A DNA stretch of 64,000 nucleotides from Pasteurellaceae bacterium RH1A (lineage in GTDB: Bacteria; Pseudomonadota; Gammaproteobacteria; Enterobacterales; Pasteurellaceae). The translations under genes were made by a program, and so were the position numbers. The notes under the pieces are model-generated. The model did no database searches, was not told the origin of the DNA, and saw only the letters and a list, made by a program, of their open reading frames with translations. The stretch covers positions 794,387-858,386 of the forward strand of contig CP015195.1 in NCBI GenBank assembly GCA_012221805.1, written 5' to 3'. Below, one piece after another: positions 52,905-63,069 of the stretch (position 1 is its first letter; each line of letters starts with the position of its first letter).

Positions 52905-55643
52905 CTATTTCTTTTGCCCCACCACAAAGACCTTCTGATTTTCCGCATTGAAGATCTTGGCTGCCATGGCCCTGGCATTTTCCAGGGTGATATTATCGGT
53001 CAAGCCCTGCATATCCGTCAGGTAACGGGGATCGCCATATTGGTTTTCGCTAAGAATCAAGCGATTAAACCAGGTATCAACCGACTTCAGTCTCTCCCCT
53101 TCCGCCCGCTTAAAGCTGGCCTGGGCGGATTTAATATCGGCCTCGGTGATCTGGTTAGGCAGATCCCTTAAGACCGCCTTGGCCTGGGCAATCAGTTTCT
53201 CTGTATTGGCTGGATTGGCGGTAAATTTTAGCTCACTTTCCACCCGATTAGTGTCTGGATTAAGGGTGCTTTCCAGTCTCAGGCTGTACACACCTAAGGA
53301 CTGATCCCGCAGGCTTAACTTGAGCTTGTCGGCCGCAATCTGGCGGAGGATGGCCACCATGGCTGCATCCTTGCCCTGCCACGCATGCTCACTAAAGAGC
53401 CACAAACGCACATCATCTTTGGGTTCAGGATGGCGATCAAAACGGGCCTGGCCTAGGCCCTTGACTGGTAAATTTTGCTCAAACTCAACCCGCTTGTCAT
53501 TGCGTGGAATAGGGGCCAGGTACTGGCTCACCAGTGCTTTTAGGCTGGCCTCATCTTGGTTGCTGGCAATAAAATAGGTGGTTGGAAGGGTCGTCATCTG
53601 CTGCCAAATTTGGTTGAGATCCTGATCCAAAATTGGCCCTAAACTGGCCTTGGTCGGCAGGCTATCATCTGCCTCCTTGCCAAAACGCAGTTTGGCGACC
53701 ATCTGCATTTGCAGGTTGTCATCATTCTTTTCATTTTGCAGATCAATGCTACGGCCCATGGCCTCTTTGGCCTCATCTAAACCATCCTTGACAGTCGTTT
53801 CCAACTGATAGGCATAATAGAGACGGAAGAGATCGGCAAGCTTGTCGCTCTCCACTGTGCCCTTAAAGAGGAGCTTATTGGCCTTCTGATCTAGGGATAA
53901 ATTGACCTTATTGATCTTTTTCCATTGGTTTAACTGCTCAATTTCCCAATCCAGTGGGGCATTTTGGGCAATCATCTGGGTGGCCAGCTGGCTCTGCCAC
54001 TTGCCTAGGCCCTGCAACATAAAGCCTGCCTGGCTCTGGGCCTGGAAGTAGGTTTTGTCTTCAGCAAGCGGAGTTTTGAGCCAAACCACCTTATCACCGT
54101 TAGAAAGTGTCCAATGCTGCACATTTTGCTCTGGAAAGACTTGGGTGGAGACAATTTTGCCCTGGCCTTTCACATTCTCCAAGGCCATCGGCACAATCTC
54201 TTTTTCAGCCTGTGGGGCAGCAATCTAGGCTTGAGCCGTTTCTGCTAGCAGTTTTTCTACTGTAGCCAGGCTGATGTCTAACTGGGTATCTCTCGGTGGT
54301 TGGTACTGCACCAGCCGATCCAGCTGGCTAAACCAATGATTCAGGCGGGCGTTAATTTCCTCAACCCTAATGTTGGCTAAGAGCGGTTCGGTTGTTTTGC
54401 CTAATTCTTGTTGGCTCTTATAGGGCTTGTCCAGCAAGACAGTATTGACCATGGCCTGCATCCAGCCAGAAAAATCCCGATCTTCTGTCCGCTTCTTGGC
54501 GGCTTCAATCTGTTCTTGAATTGGGACCTTTTGCTTGTCTAGCTCCTTTTGTGTAATGGGGAAGCGTTTGACTCGCTCAATTTCGGTCAAGACCTGCTTA
54601 AGACCTAGCTCATGCTCAGTTGAACTGACACTAGCATAGATGGCCAGAGCCACGGTATTTTTGCCGATGTCAGACTTACGCACCCCTACATGGCTCACGC
54701 CCTTGGGTAACAACTCTTTTTGATTGCGTAAGCGTTGGTTGAGGGCAGCCAGAGCCAGCCTGTCCACCAGGCGTTCATATCTGCCCTGCTCGGTTTGCTC
54801 CCGCTGACGGCTTTCATCAAAGCGGAAAATATAGGCAATTTGGCTCACGCCACTGCGTGGATCCTGAATTTTGCGGATTTTCAGATTTTGATTTAAGGCA
54901 GGTTCATAATAATCCCGCTTAGGCAGTGCCTTGGCTTGTGCCTTGCCAAAATAATCGGCAATTAGCTGCTTGGTCTGCTCTGGTTCAATATCGCCCACCA
55001 CCAAAAGCTGCATATTATTGGGCACATACCAATTCTGGTAATAGGCCTGCAATTCGGTGGCAGGCATAAGGTTAATGCTGTCCATAGTGCCAATCACCGG
55101 ATTGCGGGCATAGCGGGAATCGGCTCGCAGACTCTCAATCCGCAGGCGGTTCATGGTGTTCCCCACCCCCTGGCCCTGCCGCCATTCTTCCAGAATAATC
55201 TTGCGTTCCTTGTCTAGGTCGGCCTGGGTCAGCTTGGCATGAAAGAGCATTTGCGACAGGGCCTCAAAGGCCTGATCCAGTTTGGCGGTTTGCGGCGGAG
55301 TCATCATATAGGTGGTATGCTCGGCCGTGGTGACAGCATTATAGTTCCTACCCCTCCCCCATTTTTGGGCGTGGAGATGCTCCATCACGCTGGCATATTT
55401 GTCAGTCGCTCGAAAGACCAGGTGCTCGACCATGTGGGCCACGCCGGCTTGGCTGTCTGTTTCGTCCACCGCCCCAGCATCCACCTTCATCCGCAGCTCA
55501 ACCCGGCCCTTTTCTTTATGAAGAGGGACAAGAGTATAACGCAGGCCATTGGCGAGTTCGCCCTGAATAGGCTGGCTCACTTCCGCCCAGCTTGAGCCAG
55601 CAAAGGCGAGGATAGAAAGGGAAAAAATAAATCGTTTTATCAT
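52905..55643 (-). pseudogene. pqqL: PqqL/FusC-like periplasmic M16 protease with an in-frame TAG
   Basis: One continuous reading frame of about 912 codons is interrupted by a single TAG (54227-54225). The N-terminal half (signal peptide ending SSWA) has the zinc motif HMVEH and the later glutamate in ERKIILEEWRQGQG, plus NNMQLLVVGDI. The C-terminal half is the inactive second M16 module. The segment around the stop (TAETAQA-stop-IAAPQAEKE) looks like an interdomain linker. E. coli PqqL has 931 residues. FusC and PqqL degrade imported ferredoxin-like proteins to release iron. A CAG to TAG change, true or erroneous, would explain the break; the downstream half could restart at GTG 54194 but would lack a signal peptide. 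Confidence 0.87.
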
Positions 55644-55732
55644 GAAATTTGCTTGTCCGTAAAAATAGCAACAAGCGGTAGGATTTTTGCAAAAATTTGC
55701 AAATTTCTTACCGCTTGGAAAAGGGTTGAGGC

Positions 55733-58239
55733 TTACCAGTTGTAGCTTGCACCTAGCCAGAAGTTACGGCCTAAGGTATATTCACGTCTTACCGTGCTAC
55801 CAGATCCTTTACGAGTGCTTTTAGCTTTAGCATTAAGAACATTATTAACATCTAACGTTAATTCTAAATACTGGCTTTTGAAAGTTGGTTGCTTATAGGT
55901 AAAACGCCAATCTAAGGTTAATAACTTGGCCTTCTCATAGTCACGATAGACACGGGCTTTTTTCTTATAATCACCACAAATGGCTGCATAACTAGCGTAA
56001 GAACAGTCTACTGTTGAATCGTCAGTGGCAATAAATCGTGTTTTACCTGTATATTTAATAATATGATCCCATTGCAAACGCAGTGCTGGGAATTCTGTAT
56101 TAATATTTAAAAAGGCAGTATATTTATTATTGAAATCATTTGGGGAAGATTCCAAATATCCAATAATTGGTCACGATAAATTGCTTTTGATATATCATCT
56201 TCAGGGTCATCATTATAGGATGAATAGTTGGTTTTATTTTTAGCATAAGCTAAACCTAATTTCCAATTAAGATTCATAAAACCAAGTTTATACTCGTTCA
56301 AATTAGACACATCTAGAGTCACAGTGTTGGCTTTTGTCCAACCTCCATTTGTCATAATCCGTTCAATGCCTTGACCTTTTTCGCGTGTAAATTGATCCTT
56401 ACCATGGCGATGAACCCATTTAACTGTCCATTGAGTCCCCAGTAACTTCTGTGAAAGGCCTAAAACAGATTCATCATTATAAGGGGTTTTAAGATCACTT
56501 TTTACTGAGAAATTATTACCTAAGGTTGATTCTCTATCTAGATACCAGTCAGCTGTTGTGCTGCGTTTATAAATATAATTTCCACCAATATTCGCTCTTA
56601 AAGCATAGGCCAACATGGAATTGGAATAATAACGACTTAGGCCACCAAATAGACGAGTATTTTGATTACCAAAAACATCATATGAAGCAGAAAATCTTGG
56701 TGAGAAATTCAGATTCTTTAAATATGCACTATAGTCTAAACGACCACCAAGGTTAATATCTAGATTTTTCCAGCTAATATTATCTTCAATATAAGCAGAA
56801 TAGGAATCATCTTTTACCTTAACTTGGCGTTGTGGATAAAGCCGTGCCTCATAAGCATATTGCTGGCCATCAATACATTCATTTGCACCATTACAAGTCA
56901 GACTTGAAGAACCAGGTGTGTAAAGATATTGGTATACATTTTGGTAGCGTTTATATCTGGCTTGTGCAAGATTGGCATCCCAGCCAAAAATAATTTTATG
57001 CTCGCTTTGTCCCCAATCAAAATGAAGACCACTAAAATTTTGTTTAAGGGTATAGGTAGCTTTTTCAGTCTTATATTTACCAAAACCACCACGGAGTGCA
57101 AAGCTATTATTTGTATTGAACCATTCTAATAGCTCTGAAGCCTCATAACGACGGTAGCTATCTTCTTCATGCTCAACCGTATCGCCTGTGCGTTTATAGC
57201 TAAATGCAGTAGTCATTTTTAGGAGATCAAACTGTTTTTCCCATTCTAGTAGGCCGCTGACTCCGCCGCCTGTGCTGTCCATCTGGCCTTTATAGAAATT
57301 ATTTTTAACAACACGTGACTGGTGTGGCGAATAAATAACCGTTCCTTTAAAGGTATTACCATGATCGCCAAAATAGATCCCTTTTAAAAGGAAGATTTCA
57401 TTGCTTCGATCATTTAGGCGAGTGACGGTTTTGGTTGGATCAGCACGATAACGAAGACCTGAGTGATTGCTTAATAGATCAGATGTTTCTTTAGAATAAG
57501 AGAAAAGAATACCAAAGCGATCACTTAATGGCTGATTTAATACCACATCATAATATTCTTTTTTAAATTGTGGCTGGGCACTATAAGAAGTTGCGGCTTC
57601 AAAGGAGGCGCGATCTTCATCATTGATATTATATTTTGCCCAGGCACTGCGGGTTGTACGATAAGAAATAGAACCACTGGCTTTTTCTAAATCGGGATCT
57701 TTTAATTCTGCATTGATGACCCCGCCCATAAAGTTACCGTATTTGGCAGAAATATTACTGTCAAACACCTCAACATTTTTGAGCAATTTGGTATTAATCC
57801 ATAAGGATTGTGTCCCTCCAGCAGGTAAATCATAAGCATTGGTTCCTGCAATGAGTTCGCCTGCACCTGCACGAGCTAAGTCACCTGGGTTGAGGTTATC
57901 ATTATTTGAAATTCCATCGATCATAAAGTTATTTTCATAAAACTTTTGACCATGAAAAGACACTTCATCAGGTCGAATTTCCCCAGCAGTACTGGCAGAA
58001 TTGACTGTGTTTGAGAAATTCACATTTGGATTCAGTTTAAGTAATTCTGTGATTTTGCCATTGGTACTTGGCAAGCGTTTGATTTGGTCTGCTGAAATTT
58101 TTTGTGTGCCAACCTGTTGGCTAAAAGCAGTTTCTTTAACGATAACTTCATCTAATACTAGGTTTTCATTTTCTTCTGCAACGGAATAGCCTGCAATAAG
58201 CAAAACATTGCAAAAAATAGCAATCTGTGTCTTTTTCAT
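55733..58239 (-). pseudogene. TonB-dependent outer-membrane receptor, broken by a one-base deletion
   Basis: The first frame (58239-56107) has a signal peptide, TonB box VLDEVIV, a plug domain (LLKLNPNVNFS, FMIDGISNNDNLNPGD, GNFMGGVINAELKDPD) and most of the barrel. It then runs out of frame after QLLDIW. The frame downstream continues ESSPNDFNNKYTAFLNIN to the aromatic C-terminus GASYNW. One extra G in the GG after ATTT (plus-strand CC about 56149-56150) joins the two into 835 residues. It is of the YddB/FusA type by position (next to yddA and pqqL) rather than by clear sequence, and lies behind two Slam-type lipoproteins. Confidence 0.87.
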
Positions 58240-58301
58240 ATGATTTCCTTGATGGCGCCTGAAATTAGGAAGAGGGGATGATCTTCATCCCCCTAAAATA
58301 T

Positions 58302-59120
58302 TTATTGTTTTGTTCCGCTAAATGCACCTTGTCCAGAAGCACCATCAGCTTTTTCTGTCGTAGTAAATGTACCCACCACTTCTTCTGCATTTGCCCCTGC
58401 AAATTGACCTTGGTAAGTGCCTGCTTCAGTACCAAAGAAAGTAGTATTAAATGTAGCCGAACCATTAAATGTAACTGCATTATTTTCCGCAGCAATAGTA
58501 CCTTCGTTAAAGGTTACAACAGCCTGGCCTTCAGGATACTTATTACTTGGAGCAGTCACAACCTTACCTGCCACAGCATTATCTTTAACTGTTAAGGTAA
58601 AGTTATCTTGTAAACGTAAAGTTGTCACCGCGGCTAAGTTTTTAGCCGTATACGTTGCCTGCCCTTTATAGGTTGCATCCACTACCATCGCTTTATCTGT
58701 CGTTGGCGTTGTTACAATAGCAACATAACTGTTTGCTGGGTTAGCTTTGTTTGCTGCATCATAGGCCTCACGAATTACCGCGTAGCTTGAGTAGCTTTTT
58801 TTATGTGAGGCCATAATGGTTCCTTGAGCAACCGTGGAACCACTAAAAGTAGAGGCTTTTGCCTCTGAAATATCCGCTTGATCTTTAACAGTATTCAATA
58901 ACTCTGCATATTTTTCACTATTCGTCACATAGTTATAGCCAAGCGTGCCATCTGTTGCTGTGGTGCTTGAAGCCAGTACTTTTACTATTTGAGGTACTGG
59001 TGTTGCAGGTGTTGGCTCTACAGCGGGTGCAGCATTATTCGATGAACCACCAGAAGAAGAGCAAGCCCCCAAACCCAATGAGATCATAATAGCCAATAGA
59101 ACAGAAACATTTTTTTTCAT
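58302..59120 (-). CDS. Slam-dependent surface lipoprotein, paralogue 2
   Basis: A 272-residue lipoprotein: MKKNVSVLLAIMISLGLGAC with the lipobox ahead of Cys20, then a Ser/Pro-rich tether (about 21-45). The C-terminal part has the TbpB-like small barrel signature: GTYQGQFAGANAEEVVGTFTTTEKA...GQGAFSGTKQ. It shares that barrel and SYSSYAVIRE...TPTTDKAMVVDATYKGQ with the gene upstream. Proteins of this type are flipped to the cell surface by Slam, which is encoded two genes upstream. It is the likely capture partner of the following TonB receptor. Confidence 0.82.
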   Translation of the reverse strand: MKKNVSVLLAIMISLGLGACSSSGGSSNNAAPAVEPTPATPVPQIVKVLASSTTATDGTLGYNYVTNSEKYAELLNTVKDQADISEAKASTFSGSTVAQGTIMASHKKSYSSYAVIREAYDAANKANPANSYVAIVTTPTTDKAMVVDATYKGQATYTAKNLAAVTTLRLQDNFTLTVKDNAVAGKVVTAPSNKYPEGQAVVTFNEGTIAAENNAVTFNGSATFNTTFFGTEAGTYQGQFAGANAEEVVGTFTTTEKADGASGQGAFSGTKQ

Positions 59121-59185
59121 AAAGAAGCCCTTAATAAGGTTGATAAATAAAAGCCATCACAATTAAATTGTGATGAGCCAAGAAA

Positions 59186-60076
59186 TTATTTAGTTGCAGA
59201 AAATGCACCTTGAACAGAGGTTGCTGAAACACTCGGATCCGTTTCAAAGGTTCCGACCACTTCTTCAGCATTCGTGCCTGCAAATGCACCTTTATACGTG
59301 CCTGCGACCGTTCCCATATTATCTTCTGCTGACGTATTAAAATAACGATTTAAGAAATTAGCTGTTCCTGAGAAGGTAGCTCCTGTATCAGAAACAGTAA
59401 TATCAGCAGTATTAAAGGTAATAGCGTCATAGGTTACGACATTGGTGTTCCCTTGTGTTCTTGTCGCCACGCCACTAACTTGACCATTTTTAACAGTCAT
59501 GGTCAAGCTATCATAGGTATTGATAGCAGGGCCGTTACCCCTAGTCCAAGACACCTGCCCCTTGTAGGTCGCATCTAAAATAGCTGCATTATTTGTGGTT
59601 GGCGTATCCACATAATAGGCAAAAGCATTGGTTGGAATGCCCTGATCTGCCAGTCCATGGGTTTCACGAATGGCTGCATAACCTGAATAGCTGTTGTTTT
59701 TACCACCAATTACTGTACCAACTTCAACCGTACCTGCCCGACATCTACTGGTTCCAGCATTACTACAAATTGCTGGTAGGGCTTCAGCTGCTTTAGCCTT
59801 AGATACGAACTCATTATATTGAATCGCATCTGTTAAATATTTATAGCTGGCAGAATCTACTTTATCGGCAAAGTAGCTTGTTACTTGTGCTGTTTTATTA
59901 AAGATCTCAGGCTCAGGATCTGGGGTTGGCGTCGGGGTTGGCGTCGGAGTAAGGTCAGTACTCATACTTCCACCTGATGGCGGTGCAACAGGGTTATTAT
60001 CGCTGCTGCCATTAGAGGAACAAGCAGACAATCCCATAGAAAAAAGAATGGCGATTGCAAGAGGCATTTTTTTCAT
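59186..60076 (-). CDS. Slam-dependent surface lipoprotein, paralogue 1
   Basis: A 296-residue lipoprotein with lipobox LSAC (Cys19), then a tether containing a (Thr-Pro) run followed by DPEPE. The C-terminal barrel ends GTYKGAFAGTNAEEVVGTFETDP...QGAFSATK, as in paralogue 2. It has an additional Cys pair in AICSNAGTSRCRAGT, probably a disulfide loop absent from paralogue 2. It starts 10 bases after the slam gene stop. The two lipoproteins may bind different parts of one ligand or two ligands; that is inference. Confidence 0.82.
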   Translation of the reverse strand: MKKMPLAIAILFSMGLSACSSNGSSDNNPVAPPSGGSMSTDLTPTPTPTPTPDPEPEIFNKTAQVTSYFADKVDSASYKYLTDAIQYNEFVSKAKAAEALPAICSNAGTSRCRAGTVEVGTVIGGKNNSYSGYAAIRETHGLADQGIPTNAFAYYVDTPTTNNAAILDATYKGQVSWTRGNGPAINTYDSLTMTVKNGQVSGVATRTQGNTNVVTYDAITFNTADITVSDTGATFSGTANFLNRYFNTSAEDNMGTVAGTYKGAFAGTNAEEVVGTFETDPSVSATSVQGAFSATK

Positions 60077-60086
60077 AAAGAGTCCT

Positions 60087-61540
60087 TTAAGAGAGATTAA
60101 AACGATTTTTCAAAAATAAGTTAAAACTTTTATCCGTGTAGGAATAAAGCGTGTCGAAATTGCTTTGCTGTTGCTTCCACATAAACCCAAGTTTCGGTGT
60201 AATGCCCCAATAATGCCAATCTCTTTTCCACAAGCTTAAATTTGCGGAATAAATTTTATCTTCCCGTTTTTTATCAAAACGAAAAACATTACCCAAGACA
60301 AGATTGTCTTGGTAGTTACGTTTAGACAGGGAAAGGTTCAAGCGAGAAGAAATCCCCCAGCCCCATTCCTGGCCCCAGCCCAAACGCAGAGTTTTGAGCA
60401 CATAGCCATACTGCTTGACCTGTGCCTGTTCTCGGCTCACGTCACCGCCGACATACCAAAACTGTCTTGCGTTTGGCTGCCAAAGGAGGGTGGCCGAGGC
60501 TAATTTATGGTTGCCCTTTAGATAAGTGCGCTCGTGGTAATCCTGTTTGGCATATTCGCCTGCCAAAGAAAGTTGCCAGTTGGTATTAAGCCAACGATTG
60601 TAAGCCAAACGCAGGCCTATTGCCTTTTTGTAGCGGTGATTACCATACCATTGGCGCTCATAAAAGGGCAGGATCTGCCAATTTTGGCGAGCACTTTTGT
60701 AGGCATAGCCCAAATAGGTACGATTACTAATGTCGTCGTAGTCATGATTGGTCCAATAGGTCTTGCCATAAAGCTGATTGGAAAAATGCAAATAGTGGGC
60801 ATTGACTAGGTTAAAGTCACGGCTAAGGCCCACTGAATAGCCTACTCCCTTGGCCTTTTGAGGCAACATACTTTCGTTTTTGACAAAGGCTGTGTTTTCG
60901 ATTTTGGGTGCTGAAGACACATTATTGACATTGCTTTCATTGAGGTAACGTAGACCAAAATCGACATTCCAGCCCTCACGTTGCTCAAGGGCTTGGAGGT
61001 ATTGGTCGATCACATAGGCAATATCTGGTGGGAGATCGGCTTCAGCACGGGCCTTTTTGAACTGCTCTACTGCTGCCTTATTTTGTTGTTCTAAGAAAAA
61101 CACCATGGCCAGCTCAATCCGCACCGTGTTAAGCGAAGGGTTTTGAGCCAAGATCTCACGGAAATAGGCAATGCTTTGGGCATAATTTCCCTGGCTCTTG
61201 GCCAGTTTTGCCTTGGCAAAGAGAACGAGGATAGGATCTTGCTGGGAAAAGGTTTGATAGATCTTGAGCAGTTGCTCAATGGCCTTGGGCTGGTTTTTGA
61301 TAATGGCCTGATCAAGCAAAGCACGGGTTAAAGGCTCATTATTAGCCAATTCTGCTTGAGAATAGCCAAACTCAAGGGCTTCTGGCTTACCTAATTCAGG
61401 TAGAGCTTCTGGCGCCTCAAGCACTTGTGCGCTAACAACTTTCTGCTCAGGTTCTGCTGCGAAAAGATTTTTAGAATAGGTTATGCTTGCTAGCAAGGCA
61501 AGGCAAGGCAAGGCAAGGCAAGGCAGTTATTTTGGCGCAT
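60087..61540 (-). CDS. slam: Slam, surface lipoprotein assembly modifier (phase-variable, OFF here)
   Basis: Outer-membrane translocator that moves lipoproteins to the cell surface. It has an N-terminal periplasmic TPR-type part (about 50-165) and a C-terminal DUF560 barrel with repeated aromatic strands. The 5' end contains six CAAGG units (61494-61523). With six units, ATG 61540 meets a stop after 16 codons and ATG 61545 is also out of frame; only weak TTG codons inside the repeat are in frame. With five or eight units ATG 61540 is in frame and begins MRQNNCLALPCLALL..., a good signal peptide. With four or seven units ATG 61545 is in frame. It heads an apparent operon with two lipoproteins, receptor, protease and ABC transporter. 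Confidence 0.85.
61494..61523. repeat. Pentanucleotide repeat (CAAGG)6 at the start of slam
   Basis: Six perfect tandem CAAGG units (CCTTG on the coding strand), followed by CAG. They lie within the signal-peptide codons of slam. Each unit gained or lost shifts the frame by two bases mod 3, so slippage would switch the gene on and off. Confidence 0.95.
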
Positions 61541-61612
61541 GACATTAAAAGAACCCAAGAAATAAGAACAATTATTGTTTAATTATAAATCGGATTTCTT
61601 AAAAAGTATGCA

Positions 61613-61628
61613 GCTAAAACGTTTTAGC
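61613..61628. promoter_or_regulatory. Perfect 16-bp palindrome upstream of slam
   Basis: GCTAAAACGTTTTAGC is a perfect palindrome with a central CG, the LacI/GalR operator form. It lies 73 bases upstream of ATG 61540 and 25 bases upstream of TATAAT (61587-61582, minus strand), so it would overlap or abut the -35 region. It resembles the site before scrA (CTAAACCGTTTTAG at 8733). Confidence 0.55.
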
Positions 61629-61666
61629 AGTTCAATCGAACATTTTTTGACCTATCAATGAATCAT

Positions 61667-63001
61667 TCAAGGAACTTTTAAAAACCTACCGAGAAAAAGC
61701 GAAATGGACTCCAAATGCCCCGTCTGTGGGAACATATCAATCATTGCAGATTTTTCCAGTTTATAGCCCGCTTGTATAAGTTTTTGGGCATCCCGCACCA
61801 GGGTGGCGGGGTTGCAGGAGACATAGACAATCCGCTCGGGCTGGAGTTGGCAGAGGTGATCCAGGGCGAAATAGGCCCCGTTGCGGGCGGGATCCAGCAA
61901 GATCTTGTTAAAGGCTTCCCTGGCCCAGGGCTGGGTGTGGAAGGGTTCATCTAGGTTGGTTTGGTAGAAGGCGACATTTTCTAACTGGTTGAAGGCCGCA
62001 TTGGCCTGGGCCTGTTCCACCATAGGGGCAACGCCCTCAACGCCCACCACAAAACCTGCCTTTTGGGCCAGGGGCAGGCTGAAGTTGCCCATGCCACAGA
62101 AGAGATCCAGCACCCGGTCTTGCGGGCTTAGCTCCAGCCAGTTGAGAGCGGTTTGCACCATCTTTTGGTTGAGCTCTCGGTTGATTTGGATAAAGTCCCG
62201 AATGGAGAAATGCAGGCGTAGGTCGCCCAGGGAATAAAAGGGTTGAGCACCTGCCCACAGGTCAATCTGATCCTCACCCAACATCACAAATAAATTCAGG
62301 GCATGAGCCTCTGCAAAGGCTCGCAGGGCGGTTTCGTCCTTGTCAGTCAGTTTGCCCAAGTGGCGGAGCAGGAGGGCGACCCCGTTATCCGCATGAACCA
62401 GTTCAATATGGCCCAGGGCCTTTTTATTCTGCCAGCTGGCCAGCAGGGTTTGAAGAGGTTGAAGCAGGACTTCTAACGCTTTTTCCAAAACCTCACAATG
62501 CTCCAAGGGGATAATCTGTTGGGAGGCCGCCTGGCGAAAACCGACCACTAGCTGGTTCTTCTGTAGGGCTATACTGAGCTTGGCCCGGCGGCGGTAGGCC
62601 TTGCTCTCGCCCACCAGCATGGATTGGAAGTCGATAGGGTCGGCCTGTAATTTTTGCAGGCGTTGAAAGAGGGCATCCTGCTTGGCCTGGCGTTGCATAT
62701 CCAGCGGGATATGCTGCATTTGGCAGCCGCCGCAACGGCCGTAATAGGCACAAGAAGCTGTTTGACGATGTGCAGATTTTTGCAGGATCTTGACCGCTTG
62801 GGCCCGGCCGTACTGACGTTTTTCCTCCAGCACCTGGACTTCTACCCGCTCCTCCGGCAGGGCGTTTTCCACAAACCAGGTCTTGCCCTCCCGTTTGGCC
62901 ACGCCCAAGCCCTGATAGTCTAGGGATTGGATCTGGAGCGGGAAGCGGGTTTGCGTTTTTTTGGCGAGCTTGGTCGCCTTTTCTGAATAAAAAAGTGCCA
63001 T
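61667..63001 (-). CDS. rlmD: RlmD, 23S rRNA m5U1939 methyltransferase
   Basis: SAM-dependent enzyme that methylates U1939 of 23S rRNA. The 444-residue protein has an N-terminal TRAM-like beta domain (about 18-75), iron-sulfur cysteines Cys84, Cys90 and Cys93 in CAYYGRCGGC with a fourth in LEHCEVL, the SAM motif VLDLFCGMGNFSLPLA, LLDPARNGA and the nucleophile in IVYVSCNPATL. It is divergent from the dGTPase gene and upstream of slam on the same strand, with 126 bases between. Confidence 0.95.
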   Translation of the reverse strand: MALFYSEKATKLAKKTQTRFPLQIQSLDYQGLGVAKREGKTWFVENALPEERVEVQVLEEKRQYGRAQAVKILQKSAHRQTASCAYYGRCGGCQMQHIPLDMQRQAKQDALFQRLQKLQADPIDFQSMLVGESKAYRRRAKLSIALQKNQLVVGFRQAASQQIIPLEHCEVLEKALEVLLQPLQTLLASWQNKKALGHIELVHADNGVALLLRHLGKLTDKDETALRAFAEAHALNLFVMLGEDQIDLWAGAQPFYSLGDLRLHFSIRDFIQINRELNQKMVQTALNWLELSPQDRVLDLFCGMGNFSLPLAQKAGFVVGVEGVAPMVEQAQANAAFNQLENVAFYQTNLDEPFHTQPWAREAFNKILLDPARNGAYFALDHLCQLQPERIVYVSCNPATLVRDAQKLIQAGYKLEKSAMIDMFPQTGHLESISLFLGRFLKVP

Positions 63002-63069
63002 AGGGTCTAAAATTTGCAGTCAAATAGGGGTATTATAGCCAAAATTGCCTGTAACCATAAGGAGATTCT

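Noticed and set aside
54225..54227. Pyrrolysine or programmed readthrough at the protease TAG
   Set aside because: Nothing in the window suggests pyrrolysine genes, and the stop lies in a linker without a conserved context. A point mutation or error is more likely.
55733..56155. The 140-residue frame as a separate gene
   Set aside because: It is the C-terminal part of the TonB receptor barrel, ends in an aromatic residue and joins the upstream frame by adding one G.
59925..59955. GGTTGGCGTC repeats in lipoprotein paralogue 1 as a phase-variation tract
   Set aside because: Only about two imperfect units are present and they encode an in-frame Thr-Pro tether, so changes by whole units would alter tether length or be rare.
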